Part shown: piece by piece, positions 51,452 to 60,627 of the stretch | Layout: each line of letters opens with the position of its first letter | Numbering within the stretch: the stretch's first letter is position 1 | Origin: Streptomyces actuosus | GTDB taxonomy: Bacteria; Actinomycetota; Actinomycetes; Streptomycetales; Streptomycetaceae | NCBI RefSeq assembly: GCF_016921115.1 | Contig: NZ_JAFFZS010000002.1 | Location: 62,001-126,000 of the forward strand | Direction: 5' to 3' | DNA length: 64,000 bases | The notes under the pieces: generated by a model | The model's input: the letters and a program-made list of their open reading frames with translations, nothing else | Databases searched by the model: none | What the model was told of the DNA's origin: nothing | Translations under genes and position numbers: made by a program

Positions 51452-52045
51452 ATGGACGTCACCCTTCACCTCGCCCAGGAACCCGCGGCCGACGAACTGC
51501 TCGGCCGGTCCCCGCTCGCCGCGCTGGTCGGAATGCTGCTGGACCAGCAGGTCCCGATGGAGTGGGCGTTCAAGGGACCGCGGACGATCGCGGACCGCAT
51601 GGGCGCCGACGACCTCGACGCCCACGAGATCGCCGTGCAGGACCCGGAGGTGTTCGCCGCGCTGCTGTCGGAGAAGCCGGCCGTGCACCGCTACCCGGGC
51701 GCCATGGCCAAGCGGATCCAGCAGTTGTGCCAGTACCTGGTCGAGCACTACGACGGCAACGCCGAACTCGTCTGGCGGGGCGTCGAGGACGGCCGCGAAC
51801 TGCTGCGCCGTCTGGAGGACCTGCCCGGCTTCGGCAAGCAGAAGGCGCAGATCTTCCTGGCCCTGCTCGGCAAGCAGCTCGGCGTCACGCCCCCGGGCTG
51901 GCGGGAGGCCGCCGGCGGCTACGGCGAGGCGCGGTCCTTCCGCTCGGTCGCCGACATCACCGGCCCGGACTCCCTGGCGAAGGTCCGGGCGCACAAGCAG
52001 GAGATGAAGGCGGCGGCGAAGGCGAAGAACGCCAAGAAGGGGTAG
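51452..52045 (+). CDS. HhH-GPD type DNA glycosylase-like protein
   Basis: A 197-residue protein of the HhH-GPD base-excision-repair fold. LVGMLLDQQVPMEWAFKGP near 25-45 resembles the glycosylase substrate helix. The helix-hairpin-helix is LEDLPGFGKQKAQIFLALLG near 130-150. The catalytic Asp region after the HhH is not clearly placed. The C-terminus is Lys/Ala-rich. A short HhH-GPD form of this kind is common in actinobacteria. Damage specificity is unknown. Confidence 0.85.
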   Translation: MDVTLHLAQEPAADELLGRSPLAALVGMLLDQQVPMEWAFKGPRTIADRMGADDLDAHEIAVQDPEVFAALLSEKPAVHRYPGAMAKRIQQLCQYLVEHYDGNAELVWRGVEDGRELLRRLEDLPGFGKQKAQIFLALLGKQLGVTPPGWREAAGGYGEARSFRSVADITGPDSLAKVRAHKQEMKAAAKAKNAKKG

Positions 52046-52347
52046 GGCGTGCGGCGAACGCGGCGCCGACCACCGAAAGGGCGGGCCCCGCGGCGTCCGG
52101 TGCGTGCATCACCCGGCGGGGGGATGCCGGAGGGCCGGGCCCGTACGCGGCGTACCGGGGTCCAGGCCGGCGCCCGCGGGCGCGCCGGGCGCCGTGGGGT
52201 GGGCGTCCTCCGCGTCCGTGCCGGGGTCGACAACGCGCGTGGGTGCCGGGCGCCGCGGGCGGGCGGACCTTCGCCGCAGCCCAGGCCCCGCCGCCCGACC
52301 GGACGTCCCGAGTGGCGCCGTGGGGCGGCACGGTTTCAGCTGGGGGC
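52046..52347. other. intergenic, no gene
   Basis: About 300 GC-rich bases between the glycosylase-like gene and the HdeD-like gene. No clear hairpin or start. Confidence 0.3.
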
Positions 52348-53016
52348 ATGACCGAGGCACCCACCGGCTCCCCCTGGAGCCCGGACGACGACGACCGCAG
52401 GGTCCACGCTCAGCACCACTCGGCGTACGGAGCCCACGAGCCCGAACCGCCCTTCGAGGGGCCCCTGCACGCCCTGTCCCGCGCCGCCTGGCAGATCGTC
52501 CTGGTCACCGGTGTGGCCTCGCTGGTCCTGGGCATCGTGGTGCTGTCCTGGCCCGACGCCTCCGTGCGGGTCGCCGGCATCCTCTTCGGGATCTACCTGC
52601 TGATCAGCGGGGCCTTCCAGCTGGTCGCCGCGTTCGGCACGCACCGCACCACCTCGCTGCGGGTCCTGGCCTTCATCAGCGGCGCCCTGTCGATCGTGCT
52701 GGGCCTGTTCTGCTTCCGGGGTCCCATGCAGTCGACCCTGCTGCTCGCCCTGTGGATCGGTATCGGGTGGCTCATCCGCGGCATCACCCAGACCCTGGCC
52801 GCCGCCTCCGACCCGTCCATGCCCGCCCGCGGCTGGCAGGTCTTCCTCGGGGTGATCACCTTCATCGCCGGCATCGTGCTGATCGACTCCCCCTTCGACT
52901 CGATCGCCGTGCTCACCGTCGTCGGCGGTATCTGGCTGATCGCGGTCGGCGTGGTGGAGATCGTCACGGCCGTACGGATCCGGGGGCGGGCCCGGCAGAT
53001 CCCGCGCGAGCTCTGA
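52348..53016 (+). CDS. HdeD/DUF308 family membrane protein
   Basis: A 222-residue protein. A polar N-terminus of 45 residues is followed by six membrane helices with the repeated DUF308 pattern: GIVVLSWPDASVRVAGILFGIYLLISG, then a matching second half ending WLIAVGVVEIV. In E. coli HdeD aids acid resistance. Here a general envelope-stress role is the safe reading. It appears monocistronic. Confidence 0.88.
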   Translation: MTEAPTGSPWSPDDDDRRVHAQHHSAYGAHEPEPPFEGPLHALSRAAWQIVLVTGVASLVLGIVVLSWPDASVRVAGILFGIYLLISGAFQLVAAFGTHRTTSLRVLAFISGALSIVLGLFCFRGPMQSTLLLALWIGIGWLIRGITQTLAAASDPSMPARGWQVFLGVITFIAGIVLIDSPFDSIAVLTVVGGIWLIAVGVVEIVTAVRIRGRARQIPREL

Positions 53017-53145
53017 CCCGCCCGGTGCCGCGGCCGTAGGGCGAGCCCGGACGGTGAACCCTTCCGGTCGCGGCGCCGGCCCGTGCGGGCGTATCTGCGG
53101 CACGGCGTGAGGACGGTACCGCCGGCCACGGGGAGATGACACGAC

Positions 53146-53484
53146 GTGAGCCGCGCACCACGAGCCCTGCCGCACAGCCGGACCTGGCTGCGTGCGTTCG
53201 TGCTGCTGCTCGCCCTGCTGATGCCGGGCGCCCTCGCCGAACTGCCCGCGGCACCCGCCGCCGTGGCCGCCGAGAGCGCGGAGCACGACGTCGCGGACAC
53301 GGCATGGGTACGGCCGCCGGCCCGCACCCCGCACCGCACCGCCGCACAGCGCACCGCCGCCCGGCTGCCGCCCGTCCTGATGCCGGCCCCGGTACCCGCC
53401 GCCGCCCCCGGCCGAGCCGCCCCCGTACCACCCCGGGAGCCGCAGGCACTGGCCGCCCTGCGCTCGGTGGTCCTGCTCTGCTGA
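53146..53484 (+). CDS. small secreted hypothetical protein
   Basis: A 112-residue protein with a strong N-terminal signal peptide, residues 14-32, and a probable cut after AAVAA. The mature part is Ala/Pro/Arg-rich and low in predicted structure. No domain is recognised. The GTG start is preceded by GGGGAG. It lies just upstream of a 41-residue gene with a good ribosome site. Confidence 0.55.
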   Translation: MSRAPRALPHSRTWLRAFVLLLALLMPGALAELPAAPAAVAAESAEHDVADTAWVRPPARTPHRTAAQRTAARLPPVLMPAPVPAAAPGRAAPVPPREPQALAALRSVVLLC

Positions 53485-53534
53485 CCGGCCCCGTCCCCCC
53501 GGGCCATCGTCAGCACGACGCAAGGAGCACCCCC

Positions 53535-53660
53535 ATGTCCACCGACCCGTACGCGGTCCTGCGCGCCCTGCTGCGCGCGGAGGCGCAGCGCGGCGCGCCG
53601 AAGCCCGACACGCGCGAGCCGCAGCAGCAGCAACGACCGCCTCAGGAACCGGAACGCTGA
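53535..53660 (+). CDS. 41-residue hypothetical protein
   Basis: A short gene with a clean AAGGAG site nine bases upstream of the ATG. The product starts with a helical STDPYAVLRALLRAEAQRG segment and ends in a Gln/Pro-rich tail. It follows the secreted-protein gene by 50 bases and is probably in the same transcript. Function unknown. Confidence 0.5.
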   Translation: MSTDPYAVLRALLRAEAQRGAPKPDTREPQQQQRPPQEPER

Positions 53661-54311
53661 GGCACCGGCGGAGGCGGTCGGGGCCGACCCGGCGTCACCG
53701 TCTTCGCCGGGAGACGCGGAGAGCGCGCGGACGGCCCTCCGGCCGGGCCGCGCGCCTTCCCACCCGCCTTCCCACCCGCCGGGCCCCGCCGGCCTCGCCC
53801 ACCGCACCGGGCGAGGCGGGACGGCGGATCCCCCGGCCCGGACCTGCCGGCCCGGACCTGCCGGACCGGCCTCGGCGAGCCTGCCGTGCCGTATCCGCCG
53901 TGGTGAACCGGCCCTGCCGGACCTGCGGTGCCGAAGGGCCGTGTCGGGCCCGTCGGGAAGTCGAGGGACCGGCGGGTCAACCCGGAGGGTCAACCCGGCG
54001 GGTCGACCGGCCGGGGGACCGGAGCGGACGGATGGCGACGGTCCCTCGCACCCCCCTGCGGCCCCCGCCCCGCGGCGGCCGCAGGCGTTCGGCACCCGCA
54101 CGTGCCCGCCTGTACTCGCCCGGTGCCAGGGCGTGTTCACCCGGCGCCGGGCGGTACGCGTCCGGGCTCGGCGGGGGCCGCCCGGCGCTCCTCGGCCCGC
54201 CCGACCGCCACCCCTTCGCTCCCGGTTTGCCCTGATGCGTCGCGACTTTTCCGCTGCCGCGCTGGGCCGCCGTGGCTGCGCCCGGAACCCCTTGACCGGT
54301 AGGCTTTCCGT
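53661..54311. other. long intergenic GC-rich region
   Basis: About 650 bases with no supported gene. Open frames on both strands are Pro/Gly/Arg-rich composition artefacts. Repeated GGTCAACCCGG and GGACCTGCCGG phrases near 53850-54000 show local slippage. The promoter of the next gene should lie near 54240-54300. Confidence 0.4.
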
Positions 54312-54608
54312 GTGATCTTCAAGCGCATCGGAAACGGCCGGCCGTACCCCGACCACGGCCGGGAAAGCACCCGGCAGTGGGCGGACGTGGCGCCGCGCCC
54401 GGTCCGCCTCGATCAGTTGGTGACCACCAAGCAGCAGCTCGACCTCGAGACCCTGCTCGCCGAGGACTCGACGTTCTACGGCGACCTCTTCGCGCACGTC
54501 GTGAAGTGGCAGGGCGACCTGTACCTCGAGGACGGCCTGCACCGCGCGGTGCGCGCTGCTCTGCAGCAGCGTCAGGTGCTGCACGCGCGCGTCCTGGAGC
54601 TGGACTGA
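54312..54608 (+). CDS. conserved actinobacterial protein, VapB-antitoxin-like annotation
   Basis: A 98-residue protein highly conserved in Streptomyces. Features are the opening IFKRIGNGRPYPDHGRES and a central QLVTTKQQLDLETLLAEDS. The C-terminal helix runs GLHRAVRAALQQRQVLHARV. Databases often label relatives as VapB-type antitoxins, but I see no toxin gene beside it, and the fold is not evident to me. It lies 99 bases upstream of the LytR_C gene. GTG start. Confidence 0.7.
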   Translation: MIFKRIGNGRPYPDHGRESTRQWADVAPRPVRLDQLVTTKQQLDLETLLAEDSTFYGDLFAHVVKWQGDLYLEDGLHRAVRAALQQRQVLHARVLELD

Positions 54609-54707
54609 GCCCGCCGCGGATAACAGTTTGACCCTTTCGGGTTCTCCTGGGCGCCGTCGAATGATCATCTAGTAGGCATGGCCGCCCGGGCGCACTACGC
54701 TGCGCCC

Positions 54708-55343
54708 ATGAGCATGCTGACGCCACCCGGCATGGGCGGGAAGTACCGGATCACGGGGGACACATACCCGCGGATGCGCCGTCCTCGACGCCGCGGCAGG
54801 CTTCTGCTGATGACCGTCGCCGGCGTCACCCTGCTCGGCGTGCTCGGCTGGGGCACGCTGCAGCTCATCGACGTCTTCACCGGAGGTGATCAGGCGTCGG
54901 CGGCCGGCACCAGGGCCGACTGCGCCACCAGGGCCACGCCCTCGCCCCGCCCGGTCGCGCTGCCCAAGCCGGACCGGATCACCGTCAACGTGCTCAACGC
55001 CACGCCCCGCAGCGGCCTGGCGAAGCAGACGGCCGACGAGCTGCGCAAGCGGGGCTTCCGCATCGGCGAGGTGGGCAACGCGACGAAGGAGTACGACAAG
55101 AAGATCGCCGGCGCCGGTGTGCTGCTGGGCCCCGCGTCCTCTCTCAACAGCGCGCTGCCGGTGCTCTCCACCCAGCTTCCGGCCGCCGAGCGCCGCACCG
55201 ACGCCGCCCGCAAGGGCGACGCCGTGGACCTGATCCTCGGCAGCGGCTTCAAGTCGCTGGCCGCCCAGCCGGACGCCGCCCGCGCGCTGGCGGCGCTGAT
55301 GAACCCGCAGCCGACCCCGACGGCGTCGAAGAAGGACTGCTGA
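54708..55343 (+). CDS. LytR C-terminal domain membrane protein
   Basis: A 211-residue protein with a basic N-terminus (RRPRRRGRLLL), one membrane helix at about 32-52, and an extracellular LytR_C domain at 85-190 (ITVNVLNATPRSGLAKQTADEL). The domain occurs with or without the LCP ligase domain; here it stands alone. A role in wall polymer handling is likely. I used the ATG at 54708, since the preceding frame is not conserved. Confidence 0.85.
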   Translation: MSMLTPPGMGGKYRITGDTYPRMRRPRRRGRLLLMTVAGVTLLGVLGWGTLQLIDVFTGGDQASAAGTRADCATRATPSPRPVALPKPDRITVNVLNATPRSGLAKQTADELRKRGFRIGEVGNATKEYDKKIAGAGVLLGPASSLNSALPVLSTQLPAAERRTDAARKGDAVDLILGSGFKSLAAQPDAARALAALMNPQPTPTASKKDC

Positions 55344-55676
55344 GCCGAGTCCGTACCGGGAACCTCTCCGAAGGACCGTTTCCGCGCCGGAGAGACCCAC
55401 GACGCCGGAAGCCGCACCGGCCTCCGCCATCGGCATCGACCTCGGCCGGGAGACCGGCCGCGCAGCCCCCTCGACTCCGAGAGACGGCCGCACGGGACGG
55501 GCGGCCGAGACCGGAGCGCACCGCGGACGAGGGACCTCGCGCGGTGGACCGGGGACAAGAGAGAGGACGGGAACCGGAAAACCGGAAGCCGTGCACCGGG
55601 AACCGGGATCGGGAACCGCGGGCCGCGGGCTTCGGACCGGCCGGAAGGCTTCCCGCCGGTCCGACGCCGGGTGGAC
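55344..55676. other. intergenic between convergent genes
   Basis: About 330 bases separating the LytR_C and upp genes. It is rich in GGAACCGG-like short repeats near 55570-55620. An imperfect hairpin near 55630-55665 could terminate upp. Confidence 0.35.
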
Positions 55677-56312
55677 CTACTCCGCGGCCCCGTACAGGCG
55701 GTCGCCCGCGTCGCCCAGGCCCGGGACGATGTAGCCGTGCTCGTTGAGGTGGTCGTCGATGGCGGCCGTGACGACGGTGACCGGGGTGCCGGCCAGTTCC
55801 CGCTCCATCACCTCGACGCCCTCCGGGGCGGCCAGCAGGACCACCGCGGTGACGTCGTCGGCGCCGCGCTGGATCAGCTCGCGGATCGCCGCGACCAGCG
55901 TGCCGCCCGTGGCCAGCATCGGGTCCAGGACATACACCTGGCGGCCGGAGAGGTCCTCCGGCATGCGGGAGGCGTAGGTGGATGCCTGCAGCGTCTCCTC
56001 GTTGCGGATCATGCCCAGGAAGCCCACCTCGGCGGTCGGCAGCAGCCGGACCATGCCGTCGAGCATGCCGAGCCCGGCGCGCAGGATCGGCACCACCAGC
56101 GGGCGGGGGCGGGCCAGCTTCACGCCGGTGGTCTGCGCGACCGGCGTGCGGATGTCGACGGCCTCGGTGCGCACGTCGCGCGTGGCCTCGTACGCGAGCA
56201 GGGTGACCAGTTCGTCGGCGAGGCGCCGGAAGGTCGCGGAGTCGGTGCGCTGGTCGCGCAGCGTGGTGAGTTTGTGGGCGACCAGGGGATGGTCGACGAC
56301 ATGGAGACGCAT
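55677..56312 (-). CDS. upp: uracil phosphoribosyltransferase
   Basis: A 211-residue enzyme that salvages uracil to UMP with PRPP. Features are [16 protein letters not shown] at the start, [14 protein letters not shown] near 75, the PRPP loop [11 protein letters not shown] near 130, and the C-terminal [19 protein letters not shown] that binds uracil. Length is exact for the family. The frame upstream of 56312 is not conserved. It is monocistronic. Confidence 0.97.
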   Translation of the reverse strand: MRLHVVDHPLVAHKLTTLRDQRTDSATFRRLADELVTLLAYEATRDVRTEAVDIRTPVAQTTGVKLARPRPLVVPILRAGLGMLDGMVRLLPTAEVGFLGMIRNEETLQASTYASRMPEDLSGRQVYVLDPMLATGGTLVAAIRELIQRGADDVTAVVLLAAPEGVEVMERELAGTPVTVVTAAIDDHLNEHGYIVPGLGDAGDRLYGAAE

Positions 56313-56442
56313 GTCCACAACAGTAACCGGGCCGCATGGGCCCGGCGTCCCCACTCAGCGTGAGCCCCTGCGCATCGATTCGGCCATGTGCTGGCTTCGA
56401 ACCACTCACCGGAGGGAAGGTGGGGAGGACGGAGCGGGGGTG

Positions 56443-56733
56443 GTGTGCCTGATGCCTGGACGGTCAGACCGATCGAACGACACCGACGACACCGACGGCA
56501 CCGGCCGCGGCGCGCGGGACACGGACGGCCGACCGGACGGCGGCGCGCGGGACACGGACGGCCGCCCCGGCCGTGCCGATCCGCCGGAGACCGACGCCGA
56601 ACGGCGCCGCCGCCGAGCCCAGTTCCTGCGGGAACTCGCCGAGGCCAGAGAATTGCGTGCCCGGGTCCAGCCGCGCCGCGCCAAGACGGCACGGCTGCGT
56701 CACGCGATGCGTATGCGGACCTTCCGCTGGTAG
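56443..56733 (+). CDS. Arg/Asp-rich hypothetical protein with internal repeat
   Basis: A 96-residue protein. The first half is Asp/Gly/Thr-rich with GARDTDGRP twice. The second half is a basic helix (ERRRRRAQFLRELAEARELR and so on). The DNA has an exact 23-bp direct repeat at 56509-56531 and 56542-56564. The GTG at 56443 has GGAG upstream; an in-frame ATG follows at 56452. A nucleic-acid-binding role is possible but unproven. It is divergent from upp. Confidence 0.6.
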   Translation: MCLMPGRSDRSNDTDDTDGTGRGARDTDGRPDGGARDTDGRPGRADPPETDAERRRRRAQFLRELAEARELRARVQPRRAKTARLRHAMRMRTFRW

Positions 56734-57102
56734 GTCCCTCCGGGCCGGGGGACGGTGCCGCGAGGGGCCGCCGCGCTCGGGAAGTTCCACGCTGTGACGG
56801 TGTTGCCGTGGTGGACGTGCGGGGGAGTACGGGAAATCCCGCGTACGATCCGCACGTGGTCGCAATGAGTGCGCGGGGGAGTCGATCGTGCATGTGCCAG
56901 GGGCACATGTCGGCATCCTACGCGCAGCGCTCGTTCAGGTCCGGTCAAAACTGCCGGACACAGGGAGCCGAAGACATCCCCTGAACGCCTTGTTTCTGCC
57001 ACGATTCCGAGTGGGCGGGGCTCGGAGCCCGAGTTCCCCCGCCCTCAGCCTCCGCCGGGGGGACCCCCAACCGGCACGCCTCAGACCAGTGGGAGAGTCA
57101 CG
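56734..57102. other. intergenic with a 19-bp palindrome
   Basis: About 370 bases upstream of the TadA-associated gene. It contains CATGTGCC-AGG-GGCACATG at 56891-56909, a perfect 8-base inverted repeat. A GTG at 56888 has a GGGGGAG site but its frame runs into the next gene out of register, so I do not call it. Confidence 0.4.
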
Positions 57103-57627
57103 GTGTACTTCGCCGCACTGCTCGCGCGCACCGAAGACGGGTGGGAAGCGAGCGACACGGAGCTCGACGATGTGGAAACCCTGTCGGATCTGGCCGACCT
57201 GGCCCGGGAAGCCTCACCCGACGAGGACACGGTGCTCGTGCTCATCGAGCAGGAGGACGCGTGGTTCGGCCTCGTCCGCGTGGACGGGGAGGACGACCCG
57301 CGGGTCTTCGTCTCGAACGCCGCCGTCGCCGCCCGCAGCTCCTACGGTGAGCTGCTGCTCACCGACGAACTGCTCGGCCGGGAACCCGGGGACGACGGCT
57401 CCGACCTGGACGCCCTCGATCTCGACGGGACCGAGGACGGCGAGCCCGAGTCCGCCGACGGCGACGAGGACGGTGGCACCGACGTGCCGCACGGCCCGGT
57501 CGGCGACGCCGGCATCCTCGACGACCTCGGGGTCACCGGGAAGGAACTGATGTCCTTCGAGGGCGACGCGCTGACGGAGATCGCCGACGCGCTCGGCGCC
57601 TCCGACCTCCTGGAGGCCGTCCGCTGA
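57103..57627 (+). CDS. tRNA adenosine deaminase-associated protein
   Basis: A 174-residue acidic protein always found just upstream of tadA in actinobacteria. Residues 1-85 form an alpha/beta domain (YFAALLARTEDGWEASD, VLVLIEQEDAWFGLVRVD). An Asp/Glu-rich linker follows, and the end is a helix (GVTGKELMSFEGDALTEIAD). It probably assists or regulates TadA. The GTG start has GGGAGAG upstream. Its stop lies 56 bases before the tadA ATG. Confidence 0.85.
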   Translation: MYFAALLARTEDGWEASDTELDDVETLSDLADLAREASPDEDTVLVLIEQEDAWFGLVRVDGEDDPRVFVSNAAVAARSSYGELLLTDELLGREPGDDGSDLDALDLDGTEDGEPESADGDEDGGTDVPHGPVGDAGILDDLGVTGKELMSFEGDALTEIADALGASDLLEAVR

Positions 57628-57683
57628 CCGCGCCGGACACCACGAACCGACCGGACCCGGTACGCGACCGCTGGCGGGCCGCG

Positions 57684-58115
57684 ATGCGGTTCGCCCTGGA
57701 CGAGGCCGGACAGGCCGTCCGGGGCGGGGACGTGCCGGTGGGCGCCGTCGTGCTGGCCCCGGACGGCACGACCGTGCTCGCGACCGGGCACAACGAGCGC
57801 GAGGCCACCGGCGATCCGACCGCGCACGCGGAGGTCCTCGCGATCCGCAGGGCCGCCGAGGCGGTCGGCGAGTGGCGGCTGACCGGCTGCACCCTCGTCG
57901 TCACCCTGGAGCCGTGCACGATGTGCGCGGGGGCGATCGTGCTGTCGCGGGTGGACCGGGTCGTCTACGGCGCCCGCGACGACAAGGCGGGGGCCGCCGG
58001 CTCCCTCTGGGACGTCGTCCGGGACCGCCGGCTCAACCACCGACCCGAAGTGGTCGAGGGCGTGCTCGCCGACGAGTGCGCCTCGGTCCTCACGGACTTC
58101 TTCCGCTCCCGCTGA
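57684..58115 (+). CDS. tadA: tRNA-specific adenosine deaminase
   Basis: A 143-residue deaminase that converts A34 of tRNA-Arg(ACG) to inosine. The zinc site is DPTAHAEVLAI near 45-55 with its catalytic Glu, and EPCTMCAGAI near 77-86 with two Cys ligands. Length is normal. The frame stays open back to 57624 without a good start, so I kept the ATG at 57684. It is coupled by position to the associated protein upstream. Confidence 0.95.
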   Translation: MRFALDEAGQAVRGGDVPVGAVVLAPDGTTVLATGHNEREATGDPTAHAEVLAIRRAAEAVGEWRLTGCTLVVTLEPCTMCAGAIVLSRVDRVVYGARDDKAGAAGSLWDVVRDRRLNHRPEVVEGVLADECASVLTDFFRSR

Positions 58116-58182
58116 CAGCCCCGCGGGCACCGGCACGATACGGATTTCAGCGGCGGGCCACCTGTACTGTAAGGTCTCCCTC

Positions 58183-58267
58183 GGTAGCGTGTCCGAGCGG
58201 CCGAAGGAGCTCGCCTCGAAAGCGAGTGTGGCGCAAGTCACCGAGGGTTCAAATCCCTCCGCTACCG
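58183..58267 (+). tRNA. tRNA-Ser(CGA)
   Basis: An 85-base class II tRNA. The acceptor GGTAGCG pairs with CGCTACC, the anticodon loop CTCGAAA gives CGA, and the variable arm is long. No CCA is encoded. Confidence 0.95.
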
Positions 58268-58275
58268 CTCATGGA

Positions 58276-58308
58276 CGAAGGGTCCGGCTCATGGAGCCGG
58301 GCCCTTCG
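58276..58308 (+). terminator. terminator of tRNA-Ser(CGA)
   Basis: The 15-base arms (58276-58290 and 58294-58308) close on an ATG loop with one G-U pair, just after the tRNA. Confidence 0.7.
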
Positions 58309-58953
58309 CGCATGTGCGGCCCCGAGGTCGAGCGCGGTCAGGTGGTGGCCCCGCTGGCGACCGGCGCTCCTGAAGGGGCCGGCCCCGCATTCCTCCCCGC
58401 GCGAAGTCCGCGACGCCGCCGGGTGGCAGTCCCGGCCGCTCGGACCTGGCCGGCGCGGGAGCGTCCCCGTGCGGTCGCCGCGGCCGATCACCTCGCTCCG
58501 GGACGTACTCCGCTCACGCCGCTGCCCGTCGTTCTGCCTGTTCAGCAGGCCACACGAAGCGACTCGTCGACGTCCGTACCACGCCCCCGACGCCCGTGGC
58601 GCCCCTCGCTTCGAAGTCGGGTGGCACGAACGGGGCGGGGCGGGGGAAGCGGTCTCGAGGGACGGCCGCTCCCCCGGCGGGGACCGGCCCCCCGACGCGG
58701 CCGGCTTACGGGGGATCGCCGGACGCATCCCGCAGTGGGGGTCGGTCCCGTGCCGCCCGCCGGAGTTCCTGCCCTTCCGGGGGCCGCCTCTCCATCCTGC
58801 GTGCGCCCGACCGCCGCGCCCGCCGGAGAAGGACCCTGATCCCCCGGAAAAAGACCTTGGTCCGCGGGTCGTTGGTCCTTAAATATGGACGTGTGGCTAC
58901 ACTCGCGGCCGGTAGCAGGTCCCACGGGGGCGGACACGACAGGGGAGGCCGCG
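58309..58953. other. long intergenic region
   Basis: About 640 bases with no supported gene. Near 58870-58900 the sequence is AT-richer (CCTTAAATATGGACG, then CTACACT) and probably holds the promoter of the small membrane protein. Confidence 0.4.
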
Positions 58954-59133
58954 GTGGCGGTGAACGCGAAGAAGATCGCCGTCTATGTACTCGTGGTCTT
59001 CGCGCTGTACGTGATCATCACGGACCCGGCCAAGGCCGCCGACTACGTGCAGATAGGGTTCGAGGGCATATCGGACGCCGCCAAGGCCATCGGCGACTGC
59101 ATGACGTGGGTCGTCAACGGGGGCAAGAGCTGA
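58954..59133 (+). CDS. small membrane protein
   Basis: A 59-residue protein with one membrane helix at about residues 9-26 and a short C-terminal tail (DYVQIGFEGISDAAKAIGD). The GTG at 58954 has GGGGAGG five bases upstream; a second GTG at 58960 is possible. It is 13 bases upstream of the Dabb gene, so the two are likely cotranscribed. Function unknown. Confidence 0.65.
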   Translation: MAVNAKKIAVYVLVVFALYVIITDPAKAADYVQIGFEGISDAAKAIGDCMTWVVNGGKS

Positions 59134-59146
59134 ACCGGGAGAGCCC

Positions 59147-59440
59147 ATGATCCGCCACCTCGTCCTCTTCAAGCTCGACGAAGGGGTCGCCCGCCACGAC
59201 CCGCGTGTCGAGAGGGGCGTCGAGGCCTTCCGCGCGCTCGGCGGCAAGATCGAGGAGATCCGCCACTGGGAGCTGGGCTGGAACTTCAGCGACCGCCCGA
59301 TCGCCTACGACTTCGCCATCAACTCGGCCTTCGAGGACGCGGATGCGCTGCGCCGCTACGTGGAGCACCCCGAGCACCAGGCCGGTGTCGCCCTGTGGCG
59401 GGAGTTCGCCACGTGGGTGATCGCCGACTACGAGTTCTGA
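59147..59440 (+). CDS. Dabb (stress-responsive alpha/beta barrel) protein
   Basis: A 97-residue ferredoxin-like dimeric barrel. It opens with MIRHLVLFKLDEG and ends with HPEHQAGVALWREF, the Dabb hallmarks. Members range from stress proteins to cyclases. Outside a polyketide cluster a general stress role is more likely. The ATG has GGAGAG upstream. A terminator follows directly. Confidence 0.88.
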   Translation: MIRHLVLFKLDEGVARHDPRVERGVEAFRALGGKIEEIRHWELGWNFSDRPIAYDFAINSAFEDADALRRYVEHPEHQAGVALWREFATWVIADYEF

Positions 59441-59464
59441 TTGCGGACCGACAAGAGCCCCGGG

Positions 59465-59495
59465 GAAGCCCTCCGCCGCAACGGCGGAGGGCTTC
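59465..59495 (+). terminator. terminator after Dabb gene
   Basis: GAAGCCCTCCGCC (59465-59477) and GGCGGAGGGCTTC (59483-59495) form a perfect 13-bp stem with loop GCAAC. Confidence 0.75.
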
Positions 59496-59658
59496 GCCGT
59501 GTCCGCGCCCCGAACCGAGGCCTCGAAACGAGGGCGAAACACGCCGAATCACACTCAACACGTTGATTTGCGGTGCTTGCACACAGTGCACATGTCTTGT
59601 GATGCTATGACCGCTTTTGACGGATGAGTTGACCGATTCGAACGAGGTGGCGTTGACC

Positions 59659-60477
59659 GTGTCGGCCAGTACTGCGCCTCCCCAGGAAACCGCGGCCACC
59701 GCTCCGCAGCGCAGCCGCGGCGCCGACACCCGGGCGCTCACCCAGGTGCTCTTCGCACAGCTGAAGGAACTCCAGCCGGGCACACCGGAGCACAACCGTG
59801 TGCGCGGGGCGCTGATCGAGGCCAACCTCCCGCTCGTGCGGTACGCGGCGGCCCGCTTCCGCTCCCGCAACGAGCCGATGGAGGACGTGGTCCAGGTCGG
59901 CACCATCGGCCTGATCAACGCCATCGACCGCTTCGACCCGGACCGGGGCGTGCAGTTCCCGACGTTCGCGATGCCGACCGTCGTCGGCGAGATCAAGCGG
60001 TACTTCCGGGACAACGTCCGCACGGTCCACGTCCCGCGCCGACTGCACGAGCTGTGGGTCCAGGTCAACAGCGCGACCGAGGACCTGACCACCGCCCACG
60101 GGCGCTCCCCCTCCACCGCCGAGATCGCCGAACGGCTGCGCATCAGCGAGGAGGAGGTGCTCTCCTGCATCGAGGCCGGGCGGTCGTACCACGCGACCTC
60201 ACTGGAGGCCGCCCAGGAGGGGGACGGACTACCGGGACTGGTGGACCGGCTCGGCTACGAGGACCCGGCCCTGGACGGCGTGGAGCACCGCGACCTGGTG
60301 CGGCATCTGCTGGTCCAGCTGCCGGAGCGCGAACAGCGCATTCTGCTGCTGCGCTACTACAGCAATCTGACCCAGTCGCAGATCAGTGCCGAACTCGGTG
60401 TCTCACAGATGCACGTCTCGAGGCTACTCGCCCGTAGCTTCCAGCGACTACGATCCGCAAACAGGATCGACGCGTAA
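59659..60477 (+). CDS. sigF: SigB/SigF-family sigma factor (sigF-like)
   Basis: About 272 residues. Region 2 (about 70-140) has [20 protein letters not shown] and [19 protein letters not shown]. Region 4 near the end has [21 protein letters not shown]. Stress/sporulation sigmas of this family direct late spore maturation. Synteny with upp/tadA and the downstream paralogue points to S. coelicolor SigF, so the symbol is an inference. The start is uncertain: GTG 59659 has GAGGTGG with eight-base spacing; TTG 59617 is the longest option. Confidence 0.8.
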   Translation: MSASTAPPQETAATAPQRSRGADTRALTQVLFAQLKELQPGTPEHNRVRGALIEANLPLVRYAAARFRSRNEPMEDVVQVGTIGLINAIDRFDPDRGVQFPTFAMPTVVGEIKRYFRDNVRTVHVPRRLHELWVQVNSATEDLTTAHGRSPSTAEIAERLRISEEEVLSCIEAGRSYHATSLEAAQEGDGLPGLVDRLGYEDPALDGVEHRDLVRHLLVQLPEREQRILLLRYYSNLTQSQISAELGVSQMHVSRLLARSFQRLRSANRIDA

Positions 60478-60627
60478 CCGGCACGAGCGAATCGCTCACC
60501 AGGTCGTTTCCCGGCAGTTGTGCGCTGAAAAGGCATCAGACCCCCTTCTTCCAGGGCCGATTCGCATCTCGGATGTCGACATGTCACTACAGCGTGTTGC
60601 CGACATGTGACATTCTTCCGGAAGCGC

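Noticed and set aside
53642-53980. Minus-strand Pro/Gly/Arg-rich frame
   Set aside because: No ribosome site or conserved pattern; composition fits GC-rich intergenic DNA.
56888-57550. A plus-strand frame beginning at a GTG with a good ribosome site
   Set aside because: It overlaps most of the well-supported TadA-associated gene in another frame and its sequence is Arg/Ser/Pro shadow-like.
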